In this document: piece by piece, positions 37,243 to 47,938 of the stretch
How the letters are laid out: each line of letters starts with the position of its first letter
Position numbering within the stretch: the stretch's first letter is position 1
Assembly (NCBI RefSeq): GCF_001514205.1
Contig: NZ_KQ948763.1
Location: forward strand, 638,649 to 702,648
Length of the DNA stretch: 64,000 nucleotides
Direction of reading: 5' to 3'
From: Streptomyces griseoruber
GTDB taxonomy: Bacteria; Actinomycetota; Actinomycetes; Streptomycetales; Streptomycetaceae
Notes under the pieces: model-generated
What the model saw: the letters and a program-made list of their open reading frames with translations, nothing else
Told to the model about the DNA's origin: nothing
The model's database searches: none
Position numbers and translations under genes: made by a program

Positions 37243-38817
37243 TCAGCCGCGGAAGCCCAGCAGCCCGTGCAGGACCGAGCCGTGCGCCGCCCGTGAGGCG
37301 ACCTTGCCGGTCAGCGGCTTGGGGTCGGGCTGGGCCCGGCAGGTCGCGTCGACCGGGCCGATGCCGCGCGGGACCGTGCCATCGGTCAGATACGCCGCCA
37401 GGTGCTTGTCGAGGCAGCCGTTCCCGCTCAGCGTGATGCCGTGGTTCCCGCCGCCCTGCTCGACCACGAGGCTGGAGCCGCGCAGCAGGGCGTGGACGAT
37501 GGCACCGCCCTCGTACGGGGTGGCCGCGTCGTTCGTCGCCTGGAACAGCAGGACCGGCGGCAGGGCGCCGTTGGCGATGTTCACCGGGCCCCGCGACCGG
37601 GTCGGCCAGAACGCGCACGGCGCGTTGTACCAGGCGTTGTTCCAGGCCATGAACGGCGCCTTGCGGTACGTCTCCCAGTTGTCCGATCGCCACTCCTCCC
37701 AGTCGTGCGGCCAGAAGGCGTCCCGGCACTGCACCGAGGCGTAGACGCTGTACCCGTTGTCCCCGGAGGCGTCCACGGCGGCGAAGTTCTCGTACGCCTG
37801 CACCAGCGGACCGGTCTTCCTGTCGTTGACGTACGCCGCGAACGCCGTGGCGAGGTGCGGCCAGTAGCCGTTGTAGTAGCCGCCCGGCAGGAAGGTGTCC
37901 TCCAGTTCCGCGGCGCCCACCTTGCCGCCGGCGGGCCTGCGGGCGAGCGCCGCCCGCATCGCGTACCACTTCGCCTCGACCTCGTCCGGGTCGCGGCCCA
38001 GCCGGTAGGTGTCGTCGTACGTGGCGATCCACGCCATCAGCGCGCGGTGCCGGTCGTTGAACGCGAGGTCCTGGGTGAGGTTGTCGTCGTACCAGACGCC
38101 CGTGGGGTCGACGACCGAGTCGAGGACCAGGCGCCTTACCCGCTGCGGGTACAGCTTGGCGTAGACCGCGCCGAGGTAGGTGCCGTACGAGTAGCCGAAG
38201 TAGTTCAGCTTCGGCGCGCCGGTGGCGGCCCGGATCGCGTCCATGTCGCGCACGGTGCCGGCCGTGTCGATGTACGGCAGTACGCGCGCGTACTTCCTGC
38301 CGCACGCCTCGGCGAAGGACCGCGCCCGCTCCAGGTTGGCCTGCTCGACCGCCTCGCCCTCCGGCACGGAGTCCGGGCGCACGGGGGCGAAGTGGCCGGG
38401 GGCGCAGTCGAGCGCGGGCGTGCTCTTGCCCACCCCGCGCGGGTCGAAGCCGATGACGTCGTACTGGGCCGCGACCGCCTTCGGCAGCGCGGAGGCGACG
38501 AAACCGGCGAGGGACAGACCGCGTCCACCGGGCCCGCCGGGGTTGACCAGCAGCGGACCCTGGTACGTCGGCGCGGTGTGCGGGACACGGGAGAGCGCCA
38601 GGGTGATCTGCTCCCCGCCCGGGTCGTCGTGGTCGAGCGGCACCTTCAGGGACGCGCACTGGAGCGTCGGCTGGTCGGTGGTGGCGCACTTCTTCCAGGT
38701 GAGCTGTGTCGCCCGGGCGGCGGCTGCGGGCGCCGGGGTCGCTCCGGCCGGTACGGCCGTGACGGTCCCGGCCAGGACGACGGCGGTGGCGCACAGCACG
38801 GCTGCGCGAGTGTTCAA
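37243..38817 (-). CDS. Secreted alpha/beta hydrolase, tripeptidyl aminopeptidase-like
   Basis: 524 residues. The start is TTG at 38817, supported by GGGAGG a few bases before and by the signal peptide that begins there (MNTRAAVLCATAVVLAG, cleavage near GATPAPA). Catalytic features are LLVNPGGPGGRG (oxyanion loop), IGFDPRGVGKS, nucleophile GYSYGTYLG, Asp in ATNDAATPYEGG and His in GGGNHGIT. The C-terminal TAP-like domain is present. It belongs to the S33 SlpD/SlpE and tripeptidyl aminopeptidase group that trims exported peptides. Confidence 0.9.
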   Translation of the reverse strand: MNTRAAVLCATAVVLAGTVTAVPAGATPAPAAAARATQLTWKKCATTDQPTLQCASLKVPLDHDDPGGEQITLALSRVPHTAPTYQGPLLVNPGGPGGRGLSLAGFVASALPKAVAAQYDVIGFDPRGVGKSTPALDCAPGHFAPVRPDSVPEGEAVEQANLERARSFAEACGRKYARVLPYIDTAGTVRDMDAIRAATGAPKLNYFGYSYGTYLGAVYAKLYPQRVRRLVLDSVVDPTGVWYDDNLTQDLAFNDRHRALMAWIATYDDTYRLGRDPDEVEAKWYAMRAALARRPAGGKVGAAELEDTFLPGGYYNGYWPHLATAFAAYVNDRKTGPLVQAYENFAAVDASGDNGYSVYASVQCRDAFWPHDWEEWRSDNWETYRKAPFMAWNNAWYNAPCAFWPTRSRGPVNIANGALPPVLLFQATNDAATPYEGGAIVHALLRGSSLVVEQGGGNHGITLSGNGCLDKHLAAYLTDGTVPRGIGPVDATCRAQPDPKPLTGKVASRAAHGSVLHGLLGFRG

Positions 38818-38962
38818 GGAGTCCTCCCAGGACGGAGGGGGCCTTAAGGCGGCCGGGCCGCGTGGCTCACGGCCCTCGCGGCATCGTCCCGGAAAGATCG
38901 TCCGGAGAGAGGTATTGCGGGGCGAGTCGACCCGTTCGGGCGCGCGATGCGCTCGGACGCGG

Positions 38963-40015
38963 TCAGATCAGGGTGAGCTGGGTCGGCGTGGGCTCCTCCG
39001 CGGCCGGCGCGTGCTCCTCCTGCTCCGGTGGCCGGATCCGGCGCGGCATCCCCGCGGGCGCGGGCCCGATGCCGTACTCCTGGGCCAGTTCGTGCACCTG
39101 ACGGGTGATCCGGCGCTGGTACCACCTGGGGGCGTAGGCGCCGTCGGCGTACAAGCGCTCGTAGCGGCGCACCAGATGCGGATGGTGCTGCCCGAGCCAG
39201 GCCATGAACCACTCGCGCGCCCCGGGCCGCAGATGCAGCACGAGCGGGGTGACGGAGGTGGCCCCCGCCGCCGCGATCGCCCGCACGGTGGCCCGTAGCT
39301 GCGCCGGTTCGTCGGACAGGAACGGGATCACCGGCGCCATCAGCACCCCGACGCCCAGACCGTGCTCGGTGAAGGTCCGTACGACGTCCAGCCGCCGCTC
39401 GGGGGCCGGGGTGCCCGGCTCCACGGTCCGCCACAGCTCGGTGTCGGTGAAGCCGACCGAGACGGAGAGGCCGACGTCGGTCACCGCGGCGGACTGCTTC
39501 AGCAGCTCCAGGTCGCGCAGGATCAGCGTGCCCTTGGTCAGGATCGAGTAGGGGTTCGCACGGTCGCGCAGGGCGGCCAGGATGCCCGGCATCAGCCGGT
39601 AGCGGCCCTCCGCGCGCTGGTAGCAGTCGACGTTGGTGCCCATCGCCACGTGGTCCCCGTGCCAGCGCGGCGAGGCCAGCTGGCGGCGCAGCACCTCGGG
39701 CGCGTTCACCTTGACGACTATCTGGGTGTCGAAGCCGATGCCGGTGTCGAGGTCCAGATAGCTGTGCGTCTTGCGGGCGAAACAGTAGACGCACGCGTGC
39801 GTGCAGCCGCGATAGGGGTTCACCGTCCACTCGAACGGCATCCGGGAGGCGCCCGGCACCCGGTTGAGGACCGTGCGGGCCCGCACCTCGTGGAACGTGA
39901 TGCCGGCGAACTCGGGCGTGTCGAACGTACGGGTCGTGACCGCGTCCGCGCCGAACAGCGCGGGGTCCGCCGGACGGTCGTGGCGGGATTCCAGGGCGAG
40001 ATTCTCCCAGCGCAT
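38963..40015 (-). CDS. Rv2578c-family radical SAM protein
   Basis: 350 residues from the ATG at 40015 (MRWENLAL), which follows an AGGAGG. The cluster motif is CTHACVYC (C-x3-C-x2-C) in NPYRGCTHACVYCFARKTH, the form used by SplB-like actinobacterial radical SAM proteins. Later stretches ILTKGTLILRDLELL and LMAPVIPFLSD fit the barrel. The C-terminal 30 residues are Pro/Glu-rich. Reaction unknown; the family resembles spore photoproduct lyase-type enzymes but function is unproven. A longer upstream frame to 40759 is not supported by a ribosome binding site. Confidence 0.88.
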   Translation of the reverse strand: MRWENLALESRHDRPADPALFGADAVTTRTFDTPEFAGITFHEVRARTVLNRVPGASRMPFEWTVNPYRGCTHACVYCFARKTHSYLDLDTGIGFDTQIVVKVNAPEVLRRQLASPRWHGDHVAMGTNVDCYQRAEGRYRLMPGILAALRDRANPYSILTKGTLILRDLELLKQSAAVTDVGLSVSVGFTDTELWRTVEPGTPAPERRLDVVRTFTEHGLGVGVLMAPVIPFLSDEPAQLRATVRAIAAAGATSVTPLVLHLRPGAREWFMAWLGQHHPHLVRRYERLYADGAYAPRWYQRRITRQVHELAQEYGIGPAPAGMPRRIRPPEQEEHAPAAEEPTPTQLTLI

Positions 40016-40225
40016 GACGCCTCCTCCGTAGCACTGCCCATGCACCTGGACCCACAATAGAACATCTGTTCCCATGATCGTGCGAACGGGCGTCTGCCTC
40101 GGCGTTTCGCGCACCCCGTGATCGTTTTCCCCACCCCGATTTGGGCGGCCGTGGAGCGGGGTGGTTGGCTTGCCCTTCCCGAGAACTCCGAGCAACCCTG
40201 AGCAACACGGACCTGGAGGAACTTC

Positions 40226-40669
40226 ATGGCGCAGGTCGAGGCCACCACCGAGCGCGTCGTCGCCGCGGACCCCGACAAGGTGTTCGACACGCTGGCCGAC
40301 TACAGCGGCACGCGCGCGAACCTGCTGCCCGCCCACTTCAGCGAGTACGAGGTGCGCGAGGGCGGCGACGGCGAGGGCACCCTCGTCCACTGGAAGCTCC
40401 AGGCCACCAGCAAGCGGGTCCGCGACTGCCTCCTGGAGGTCACCGAGCCCACCGACGGCGAACTGGTGGAGAAGGACCGCAACTCCTCCATGGTCACCGT
40501 CTGGCGTGTCACCCCGGCCGGCGAGGGCAAGGCCCGTGTGGTCGTCACCAGCACCTGGAAGGGCGCCGGCGGCATCGGCGGCTTCTTCGAGCGGACGTTC
40601 GCGCCCAAGGGCCTCGCCCGCATCTACGACGAGATCCTCGGCAAGCTCGCCACCGAGGTCGAGAAGTAG
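40226..40669 (+). CDS. SRPBCC (START-like) family protein
   Basis: 147 residues. The polyketide-cyclase/SRPBCC pattern is clear: an N-terminal strand and helix EATTERVVAADPDKVFDTLADY, central strands, and a long C-terminal helix FFERTFAPKGLARIYDEILGKLATEVE. GGAGG lies 7 bases before the ATG. Such proteins hold hydrophobic ligands in a cavity. No biosynthetic genes surround it, so a housekeeping lipid-binding or stress role is as likely as a biosynthetic one. Confidence 0.88.
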   Translation: MAQVEATTERVVAADPDKVFDTLADYSGTRANLLPAHFSEYEVREGGDGEGTLVHWKLQATSKRVRDCLLEVTEPTDGELVEKDRNSSMVTVWRVTPAGEGKARVVVTSTWKGAGGIGGFFERTFAPKGLARIYDEILGKLATEVEK

Positions 40670-40820
40670 CAACCCCCGGGCGCCGGAAGCCCGTTGACCC
40701 CTCTCACCGGTTCGGGTGGATTCCGCCCGCGACCGGGACGGCGCCGTAACCCCTCGCACCTGCCCCGAGTTGCCGCTTCACGCGGGAACCGTGCGGCAGG
40801 TGCGACGAGGGGAGCGGCCC

Positions 40821-43286
40821 ATGGGCGGGACCACACCGGCGCGGGACGAGCCGGTCACGGCACCCCACCCCCGGGCCGAGGGGGCCGAGGGGGCCGAGGG
40901 GGCCGAGGGGGACCACCCGCCCCCGCCGCCCCCGCCACCCGCCACCGGTACGGCCCCGAGCCCCCGCCGGGCCCGCCCGGCCCTGCTCGGACTGCTGCTC
41001 GCCCTGTTCCTCGCCGCCGTGGAGCAGCCGACCGTCGCCACCGCCCTGCCGACGATCGCCGGCGACCTGCACGCCCTGGACCGGATGACCTGGCCGGTCA
41101 CCGCCTCCCTCCTCGCCACCGCCGTCGGGCTGCCCGTGCACGGCATGCTCGGCGGCCGCTTCGGCCGCAAGGGCGTCCTCCAGTGCGCGCTCCTGATGTG
41201 CGTCGCGGGCGCCGCGCTCGCCGGACGCGCCCGGACCATGGATCAGCTGGTCGCCTTCAGCGCCCTCCAGGGCCTCGGCGCCGGCGGACTCCTCGGCGGT
41301 GTCCGGACGATGGTCGCCGACCTCGTCCCGCCCCGGCGGCGCGGCCGGTGGAGCGGGCTCATCGGGGCCGCGTCCGGACTTGCCTGCGTCGCCGGACCGC
41401 CCCTCGGCGGCTACCTCACCGACCGGCTCTCCTGGCGCTGGTGCTTCTACGCCGGGATCCCCGTCGGCCTGCTCGCCCTGGCCCTCGTCACCCTCGCCCC
41501 GAAACTCCCCGGACCGCGGACCGGGCCCCGCCTCGATGTGCTCGGCGCCCTGCTGCTCACCGCGGCCGCCACCTGTCTGGTACTGCTGGCCGGCCTGGCC
41601 GGCACCCGCCACGCCGGGGACTCCGTCGTCGTCGGCCTCGGCGCGGGAGCGCTCGCCGCCGTCCTCCTCTTCCTCCTCGCCGAGGGCGTCGCCACCGACC
41701 CCCTGATCCCGCTGCGCCTGTTCCGCGACCCCGTCTTCACCGTCACCGGCCTGGTCGGCCTGATCACCGGCGCCGCCCTGGCCGGCGCGGCGAGCTGTCT
41801 GCCGGCCTATCTGCAACTGGCCGACGGCACCTCCGCCACCGAGGCCGGACTCCTCATGCTCCCGCTCACCGGCTCCGTCGTCGGCGCCTCCGTGCTGTGC
41901 GGACGGCTCGTCCGCCGCACCGGCCGGCACCGGACCCCCTCGGTCCTCGGCTGCGCCCTCACCGTCCTCGCCACCTGGCTGCTGTCCCGCCTCGGCACCG
42001 GCACGCCCCGGCCGACCTCCTGCCTGTGGACCGCCGTCCTCGGCGCCGGCATCGGCCTTGTGACGCCCGTCCTCCTGCTCGCCGTGCGGAACTCCGCCCG
42101 CCCCGCCGACCTCACCGCCGCCACCGGCGCCCACACCGGCCTCCGCCGGCTCGGCGGCGCCCTGGGCGCCGCCGTGTTCGGCGCCCTCCTCGCCGGCCGG
42201 CTCACCGACGCCCTCGCCGACCGCCTGCCCGCGCCCGCGGCGGCCGGCCTGCCCGACCCGCGCTCCCTCACCCCGGACCTCGTGCACACCCTGCCCCCGG
42301 CCCTGCGCGACGCCTGGACCGGCGCCTACGCCGACGCGCTGCCCGGGATCTTCCCCCTCCTCGTCCCGGCCCTGCTGCTCGGCCTGCTCACCGCCTGCTT
42401 CCTCAGGGAGACCTCACCGTTCCGCAAGGAGACCCCCCTGCCGACCGGGGCGCCCGCCCGCCCCGCCGCCGAAACGGAGCCCGTGACCGTGACCGCCCGC
42501 ATCCCGCAGGCCCGCACGCCGTACACCGCCGGCGTCCCCGTCTCCGGCACCGTCCGCCACCACGACGGCAGCGCCGTACCCCACGCCGCCCTCACCCTCA
42601 TCGACGCCACCGGCGCACAGGTCGGCCGCGGTGCCAGCGGCGAGGACGGCCGCTACGCCCTGTCCACGCCCGGCACCGGCGCCTACGTCCTGATCGCCGC
42701 AGCCGGCGGCCACCGCCCCCGGGCCGTCACCGTCACGGTCGCGGAGCGGCCCGTCGAGCTCGACCTCGTCCTCGGCGGCGCCGGACGCCTCACCGGGACC
42801 GTCGTCACCGCCGACGGCACCCCGGTCCCCGACGCCGTCGTCACCCTCGCCAACGCCCACGGCGAGGTCGTCGCGAGCACCCGCAGCGACGGAGCCGGCG
42901 ACTACGCCGTCACCGGGCTGATCGCCGGCGCGTACACCCTCGCCGCGAGCGCCCCCGCCTTCCGGCCGTCCGCCCTCCCGGTCACCGTCGCCGCCTCCCT
43001 GGAGACCCGCCAGGACGTCGAACTCGCGGGCGGCTCCGTGGTCCGGGGCACCGTCCGCGACGGCTGTGGCCGCCCCGTCGAGGACGCGCGCGTGACCCTC
43101 CTCGACGCGGCGGGCACCGTTCTCGACACCCTCACCACCGGCCCCGACGGGACGTTCCGCTTCGTCGACCTGGCCTCGGGCCAGTACACCGTCATCGCCA
43201 CCGGATACCCGCCCGTCGCCACCGTCCTGAAGGTCGCCGGCGGCGGCCGCACCGAACACGACGTGCGGCTCGGCCACGAGCACTGA
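40821..43286 (+). CDS. DHA2-type MFS transporter with C-terminal carboxypeptidase-regulatory-like repeats
   Basis: 821 residues. The ATG at 40821 has GGAG 6 bases upstream. An Ala/Glu/Gly then polyproline N-terminal tail encoded by 9-bp repeats precedes an MFS domain of about 14 helices (FLAAVEQPTVATALPTIAGDL in helix 1; GGRFGRKGVLQCALL; LQGLGAGGLLGGVRTM). From about residue 553 three beta modules of roughly 80 residues follow, each with the pattern V-x-G-x-V...G-x-x-V-x-x-A-x-V-x-L and a YTL-type end, like CarboxypepD_reg/CnaB folds. Drug or metabolite efflux is likely. The cargo is unknown. Confidence 0.88.
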   Translation: MGGTTPARDEPVTAPHPRAEGAEGAEGAEGDHPPPPPPPPATGTAPSPRRARPALLGLLLALFLAAVEQPTVATALPTIAGDLHALDRMTWPVTASLLATAVGLPVHGMLGGRFGRKGVLQCALLMCVAGAALAGRARTMDQLVAFSALQGLGAGGLLGGVRTMVADLVPPRRRGRWSGLIGAASGLACVAGPPLGGYLTDRLSWRWCFYAGIPVGLLALALVTLAPKLPGPRTGPRLDVLGALLLTAAATCLVLLAGLAGTRHAGDSVVVGLGAGALAAVLLFLLAEGVATDPLIPLRLFRDPVFTVTGLVGLITGAALAGAASCLPAYLQLADGTSATEAGLLMLPLTGSVVGASVLCGRLVRRTGRHRTPSVLGCALTVLATWLLSRLGTGTPRPTSCLWTAVLGAGIGLVTPVLLLAVRNSARPADLTAATGAHTGLRRLGGALGAAVFGALLAGRLTDALADRLPAPAAAGLPDPRSLTPDLVHTLPPALRDAWTGAYADALPGIFPLLVPALLLGLLTACFLRETSPFRKETPLPTGAPARPAAETEPVTVTARIPQARTPYTAGVPVSGTVRHHDGSAVPHAALTLIDATGAQVGRGASGEDGRYALSTPGTGAYVLIAAAGGHRPRAVTVTVAERPVELDLVLGGAGRLTGTVVTADGTPVPDAVVTLANAHGEVVASTRSDGAGDYAVTGLIAGAYTLAASAPAFRPSALPVTVAASLETRQDVELAGGSVVRGTVRDGCGRPVEDARVTLLDAAGTVLDTLTTGPDGTFRFVDLASGQYTVIATGYPPVATVLKVAGGGRTEHDVRLGHEH

Positions 43287-43428
43287 ACGGTCCGCAGGCC
43301 CGGCGGCGTACCCCGGCGCGCTCCGGTGAAACCAATTACAGAATTGCCGCACATCCCGACCTGCGCGCGCCGTACGGTTGTTGCTGCGGACAGATCTTGC
43401 ACAGCTCTGGGGAGAGAGGGCCTGGGCC

Positions 43429-45960
43429 ATGGACCGTGGCACCGAGAGGGACGCACCTCCCAGCCGCGGAGCGAACAGCGCGGCGGCGGACGACACCGCC
43501 GATCCCGGTCGCGTCCCCCTGGCCGTGGTCGTCGTCGACCGCGACGGCCTCGTCTCCCACTGGAGCACCGGCGCACGCCGGCTCTTCGGCGTCGCCAAGG
43601 AGGAGGCGATCGGCGAGCCCGCCATCGATCTGCTCCCCGTCTCCGGCGCCCTCCCCGAACCCGAGGACACCTACGGCGACTACGGCGCCTACGACGGCCT
43701 GGGACCGGGCCTGGAGTCCTCCCTCGACCGGGGCCTGAGCTACCCCGCCGCCGGACGCGCCCGCCTCACCGTCCCCGGACTGGACCGCGAGCGCGCCGAT
43801 GTCCTGTGGTGGGCCTACCCGCTGGTCGGCCCCGGCCGCGAACGGCTCCTCGTGCTCGCCGCCGACGCGACCGCCGTGCTGCGCCCGGAGCCGCGGACGC
43901 CGGAGCAGCAGGCCCCGGAGCAGCAGGCCCCGGATTCCTCCTCGGCCGCCGCCGTCGCCGTCGAACGCATCGCGCCCGGCTTCGCCCTGCACACCGACTT
44001 CCCCGGCGCCGACGAACTCGCCCGCCGGCTCCCCGACATCCTGCCCAGCATGAGCGTCGGCGAGAGCGCCCGCATCGTCGCCCAGGTTCTCGAACTCGGC
44101 TACCCCGTCCTGGAGTTCAGCCAGAACGACCGGGTCCCGGTCACCCCCGACTGGGGCGTCGCCCGCCGCGTCGAGCGCAGGGCCCGCCGGGAGCGGGCGG
44201 CCCGCGCCGCCGCCGAGGGGCTGCCCCTGCCGGACGACCTCGCCGACGAGGGCGAGGACCTCGAACACGCCGCGGTCCGCGAGCGCCTGGAGTTCCTCAA
44301 CGAGGTCAGCGGGCGGATCGGCACCTCCCTGGACCTCTCCCGCACCATCATCGAGGTCAGCAAGGCCGTCGTCCCCCGCTTCACCGACGTCGCCGGCACC
44401 TATCTGCGCGAACAGGTCGTGGCCGGCGAGGGCTTCCCCGACGGCGTGCCCGACACCCGCACCCTGTGGCACCGGGTGGCCGTCGAACACACCGACGAAC
44501 CCGGCCGCTGGGACGACGTCGTCCCCGTCGGCGAAGCCATGCCCTTCCCCGCCCACACCCCGTTCTTCCAGTGCATGACCACCGGCCAGCCCGTCCTCGT
44601 GCCGCGCATCAGCGAGCAGATGGGCCACGCCATCGCCGCGCAGTTCGAGAAACGCGACATCCGGCCCCTCATCACCGGCCGCTCCATGCTCGTCGTCCCG
44701 CTCAAGGCCCGCAACGTCGTCCTCGGCTTCATGGTCCTGCTGCGCCACCCCGAGCGCACCGAGTTCAACGACATGGACCGGGTCACCGGCGCCGAACTCG
44801 CCGCCCGCGCGGGCCTCGTCCTCGACAACGCCCGTATGTACACCTACCAGGAGTCCGTCGCCGAGACCCTCCAGGACAGCATGCTGCCGCACATCCCGCC
44901 GCGCATGGCGGGCTGCGACATCGCCACCCGCTATCTGCCCGGCACCCTCCTCGGAAGGGTCGGCGGCGACTGGTTCGACTCCGTGAAACTCCCCGGCGCC
45001 CGCACCGCCCTCGTCGTCGGCGACGTCATGGGTCACGGCCTCAACTCGGCCGCCATGATGGGCCAGTTGCGCACCGCCGTACAGACCATGGCGGCCCTCG
45101 ACCTGCCGCCCGCCAGACTCCTGCGCAACCTCGACGACCTCGCCCAGCGCCTGGGCGACACCTACCTCGCGACCTGCCTGTACGCCGTCTACGACCCGAT
45201 CGCGGGCGAGCTCCACCTGGCCAACGCCGGCCACATCCCGCCGGTGCTGGTCCGCGCGGCGGACGGCCGCACCGAGCTGCTCGACCTGCCCACCGGCGCA
45301 CCCATCGGCGTCGGCGGAGTGCCCTTCGAATCGGTCACCGTCCGCGTGGACCCCGGCGACCGGCTCGTGATGTGCACCGACGGTCTGGTGGAGGTGCGCG
45401 GCGAGGACATCGGCGTGGGCCTGGCGGCCCTGTGCGAGTCCGCCGCCCACCCGGCCGCCTCCATGGACGACGCCTGCGACACCATCATCCGCGCCCTCGC
45501 CGCGACCTTCACCGAAGCGGGCCACGGCGACCGCAAGGACGACGTCGCCCTGCTGATGGCCCGCCTCAACGGCGTCGAACCCGACGACGTCGCCGAATGG
45601 CGCTTCCCGCTCGACGCGGCCGAGGTCCCCCGGGCCCGCGCGGCCGTCCGCGAGCAGCTCCACGACTGGGGGCTCGCGAAACTGGCGTACCACGCGGAAC
45701 TGATGGTCGGCGAGCTGGTCACCAATGCCGTACGGCACTCCCACCGGCTGCCCGTCACCCTCCGGCTGGTGCGCGGCGAGACGCTGCTGTGCGAGGTGGA
45801 CGACGACAACCACGACCTGCCGACCCTGCTGAGCGCCGGGCCCGAGGACGAGGCGGGACGGGGACTGCGCGTGGTGAGCACCCTGGCCCGTGAGTGGGGA
45901 ACCAGTCGTACGGGCGCCGGCAAGTCGGTGTGGTTCGAACTGACTCTGCCGAGACGCTGA
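43429..45960 (+). CDS. PAS-GAF-SpoIIE phosphatase with C-terminal anti-sigma-type ATPase domain
   Basis: 843 residues. Order: PAS domain about 30-140 (VVVVDRDGLVSHWSTGARRLFG), linker with EQQAP repeats, GAF-like domain about 286-470, PP2C-like SpoIIE phosphatase about 478-715 (VGGDWFDSVKL, GDVMGHGLNSA, LVMCTDGLVEVRG, DRKDDVALLMARL: metal-binding Asp residues present), and HATPase about 724-843 (LMVGELVTNAVRHS, GRGLRVVSTLAREWG). It can combine dephosphorylation of an anti-sigma antagonist with RsbW-like kinase activity on one chain, under control of the two sensory domains. No sigma factor gene is adjacent. Confidence 0.93.
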   Translation: MDRGTERDAPPSRGANSAAADDTADPGRVPLAVVVVDRDGLVSHWSTGARRLFGVAKEEAIGEPAIDLLPVSGALPEPEDTYGDYGAYDGLGPGLESSLDRGLSYPAAGRARLTVPGLDRERADVLWWAYPLVGPGRERLLVLAADATAVLRPEPRTPEQQAPEQQAPDSSSAAAVAVERIAPGFALHTDFPGADELARRLPDILPSMSVGESARIVAQVLELGYPVLEFSQNDRVPVTPDWGVARRVERRARRERAARAAAEGLPLPDDLADEGEDLEHAAVRERLEFLNEVSGRIGTSLDLSRTIIEVSKAVVPRFTDVAGTYLREQVVAGEGFPDGVPDTRTLWHRVAVEHTDEPGRWDDVVPVGEAMPFPAHTPFFQCMTTGQPVLVPRISEQMGHAIAAQFEKRDIRPLITGRSMLVVPLKARNVVLGFMVLLRHPERTEFNDMDRVTGAELAARAGLVLDNARMYTYQESVAETLQDSMLPHIPPRMAGCDIATRYLPGTLLGRVGGDWFDSVKLPGARTALVVGDVMGHGLNSAAMMGQLRTAVQTMAALDLPPARLLRNLDDLAQRLGDTYLATCLYAVYDPIAGELHLANAGHIPPVLVRAADGRTELLDLPTGAPIGVGGVPFESVTVRVDPGDRLVMCTDGLVEVRGEDIGVGLAALCESAAHPAASMDDACDTIIRALAATFTEAGHGDRKDDVALLMARLNGVEPDDVAEWRFPLDAAEVPRARAAVREQLHDWGLAKLAYHAELMVGELVTNAVRHSHRLPVTLRLVRGETLLCEVDDDNHDLPTLLSAGPEDEAGRGLRVVSTLAREWGTSRTGAGKSVWFELTLPRR

Positions 45961-46097
45961 ACAACCCACCGTCCCCCTCGGCCCGTCGGCTCTCGCCGGA
46001 GGATCCGCGCGCCCCGCTTGTCGCGGCAACCCCGGAGCGGTAGACCGTACTCGCCCGTCACTCATGACGGATCGGCGCCGCACCCTGGGGAGTTGGG

Positions 46098-46823
46098 ATG
46101 AGTGTGACGATGCGATACCGGGAGGCCTGGGAGGGCTTCTGGCGCGAGGCCCCGCACGACACCGGTGCGGTGTTCTGGGACGCGGACCCGAAGGTGACCG
46201 CGGCGCTCCATCTCGCCCTGTTCGAGCCGTATGTCGCCGACGCCGTACTGCCGTTGGTGGATCTCGGCTGCGGCAACGGCACCCAGACCCGCTTCCTCGC
46301 CGACCGCTTCCCGCAGGTCCTCGGCGTCGACCTGGCCGCCGCCGCCCTCGACCACGCCCGGCACGCCGACCCCGAGGGCCGTGCGCGGTACCGGCTGCTG
46401 GACGCCGTCGAACGGGGTGCCGCCGAGGCCCTGCACGCCGAACTCGGCGACACCCACGTCTATATGAGGGGCGTCCTGCACCAGTGCGAGCCCGCCGACC
46501 GGCAGCCCCTCGCCGACGGGATCGCCGCGCTGCTCGGCGAGCGGGGCCGGGTCTTCCTCGTCGAACCGTCCGAGGCCGCCGGTGCCGTCCTCGGCGGCCT
46601 CGCCCACGGCCCGGCCGGCCCGCCCCCGAAGCTCGCACCGATCTTCCGTCACGGCATAGCGCCCGGCGAGGTCTCCGACGCCGCCGTGCCCGCCCTCCTC
46701 GAGGCGGCCGGTCTCACCGTCCTCGCGAGCGGCGGACTCCCGCTCATCACCACCGAGTCCACCCCGAACGGCACCGTGCTCGAACTGCCGTCGAACTGGC
46801 TGGTGGCAGGCCGAACGGACTGA
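46098..46823 (+). CDS. Class I SAM-dependent methyltransferase
   Basis: 241 residues. SAM-binding motif I is VDLGCGNGTQTRFLADRFP at about 54-72, followed by VLGVDLAAAALDHAR (motif II) and VYMRGVLHQC. The N-terminus YREAWEGFWREAPHDTGAVFWD suggests a small-molecule methyltransferase. The ATG at 46098 has GGGGAG upstream. Substrate unknown. Confidence 0.85.
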   Translation: MSVTMRYREAWEGFWREAPHDTGAVFWDADPKVTAALHLALFEPYVADAVLPLVDLGCGNGTQTRFLADRFPQVLGVDLAAAALDHARHADPEGRARYRLLDAVERGAAEALHAELGDTHVYMRGVLHQCEPADRQPLADGIAALLGERGRVFLVEPSEAAGAVLGGLAHGPAGPPPKLAPIFRHGIAPGEVSDAAVPALLEAAGLTVLASGGLPLITTESTPNGTVLELPSNWLVAGRTD

Positions 46824-46893
46824 CCACCGAGCGGGGCCGGCGGGCGCGCCCGCGCAGGACCCGGCGCTGTGTCCGCCCGACGGGCGAACCGGG

Positions 46894-47884
<991 letters not shown>

Positions 47885-47938
47885 GCCGGGGTGAGCCGGC
47901 GTGAGCCGGGGGAGGGGCCGACGGGAGCGGCCCGGCGG

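Noticed and set aside
43336..46638. 1100-codon minus-strand frame opposite the SpoIIE gene
   Set aside because: The plus-strand protein has clear domains over the same stretch; the minus frame shows only codon-bias sequence.
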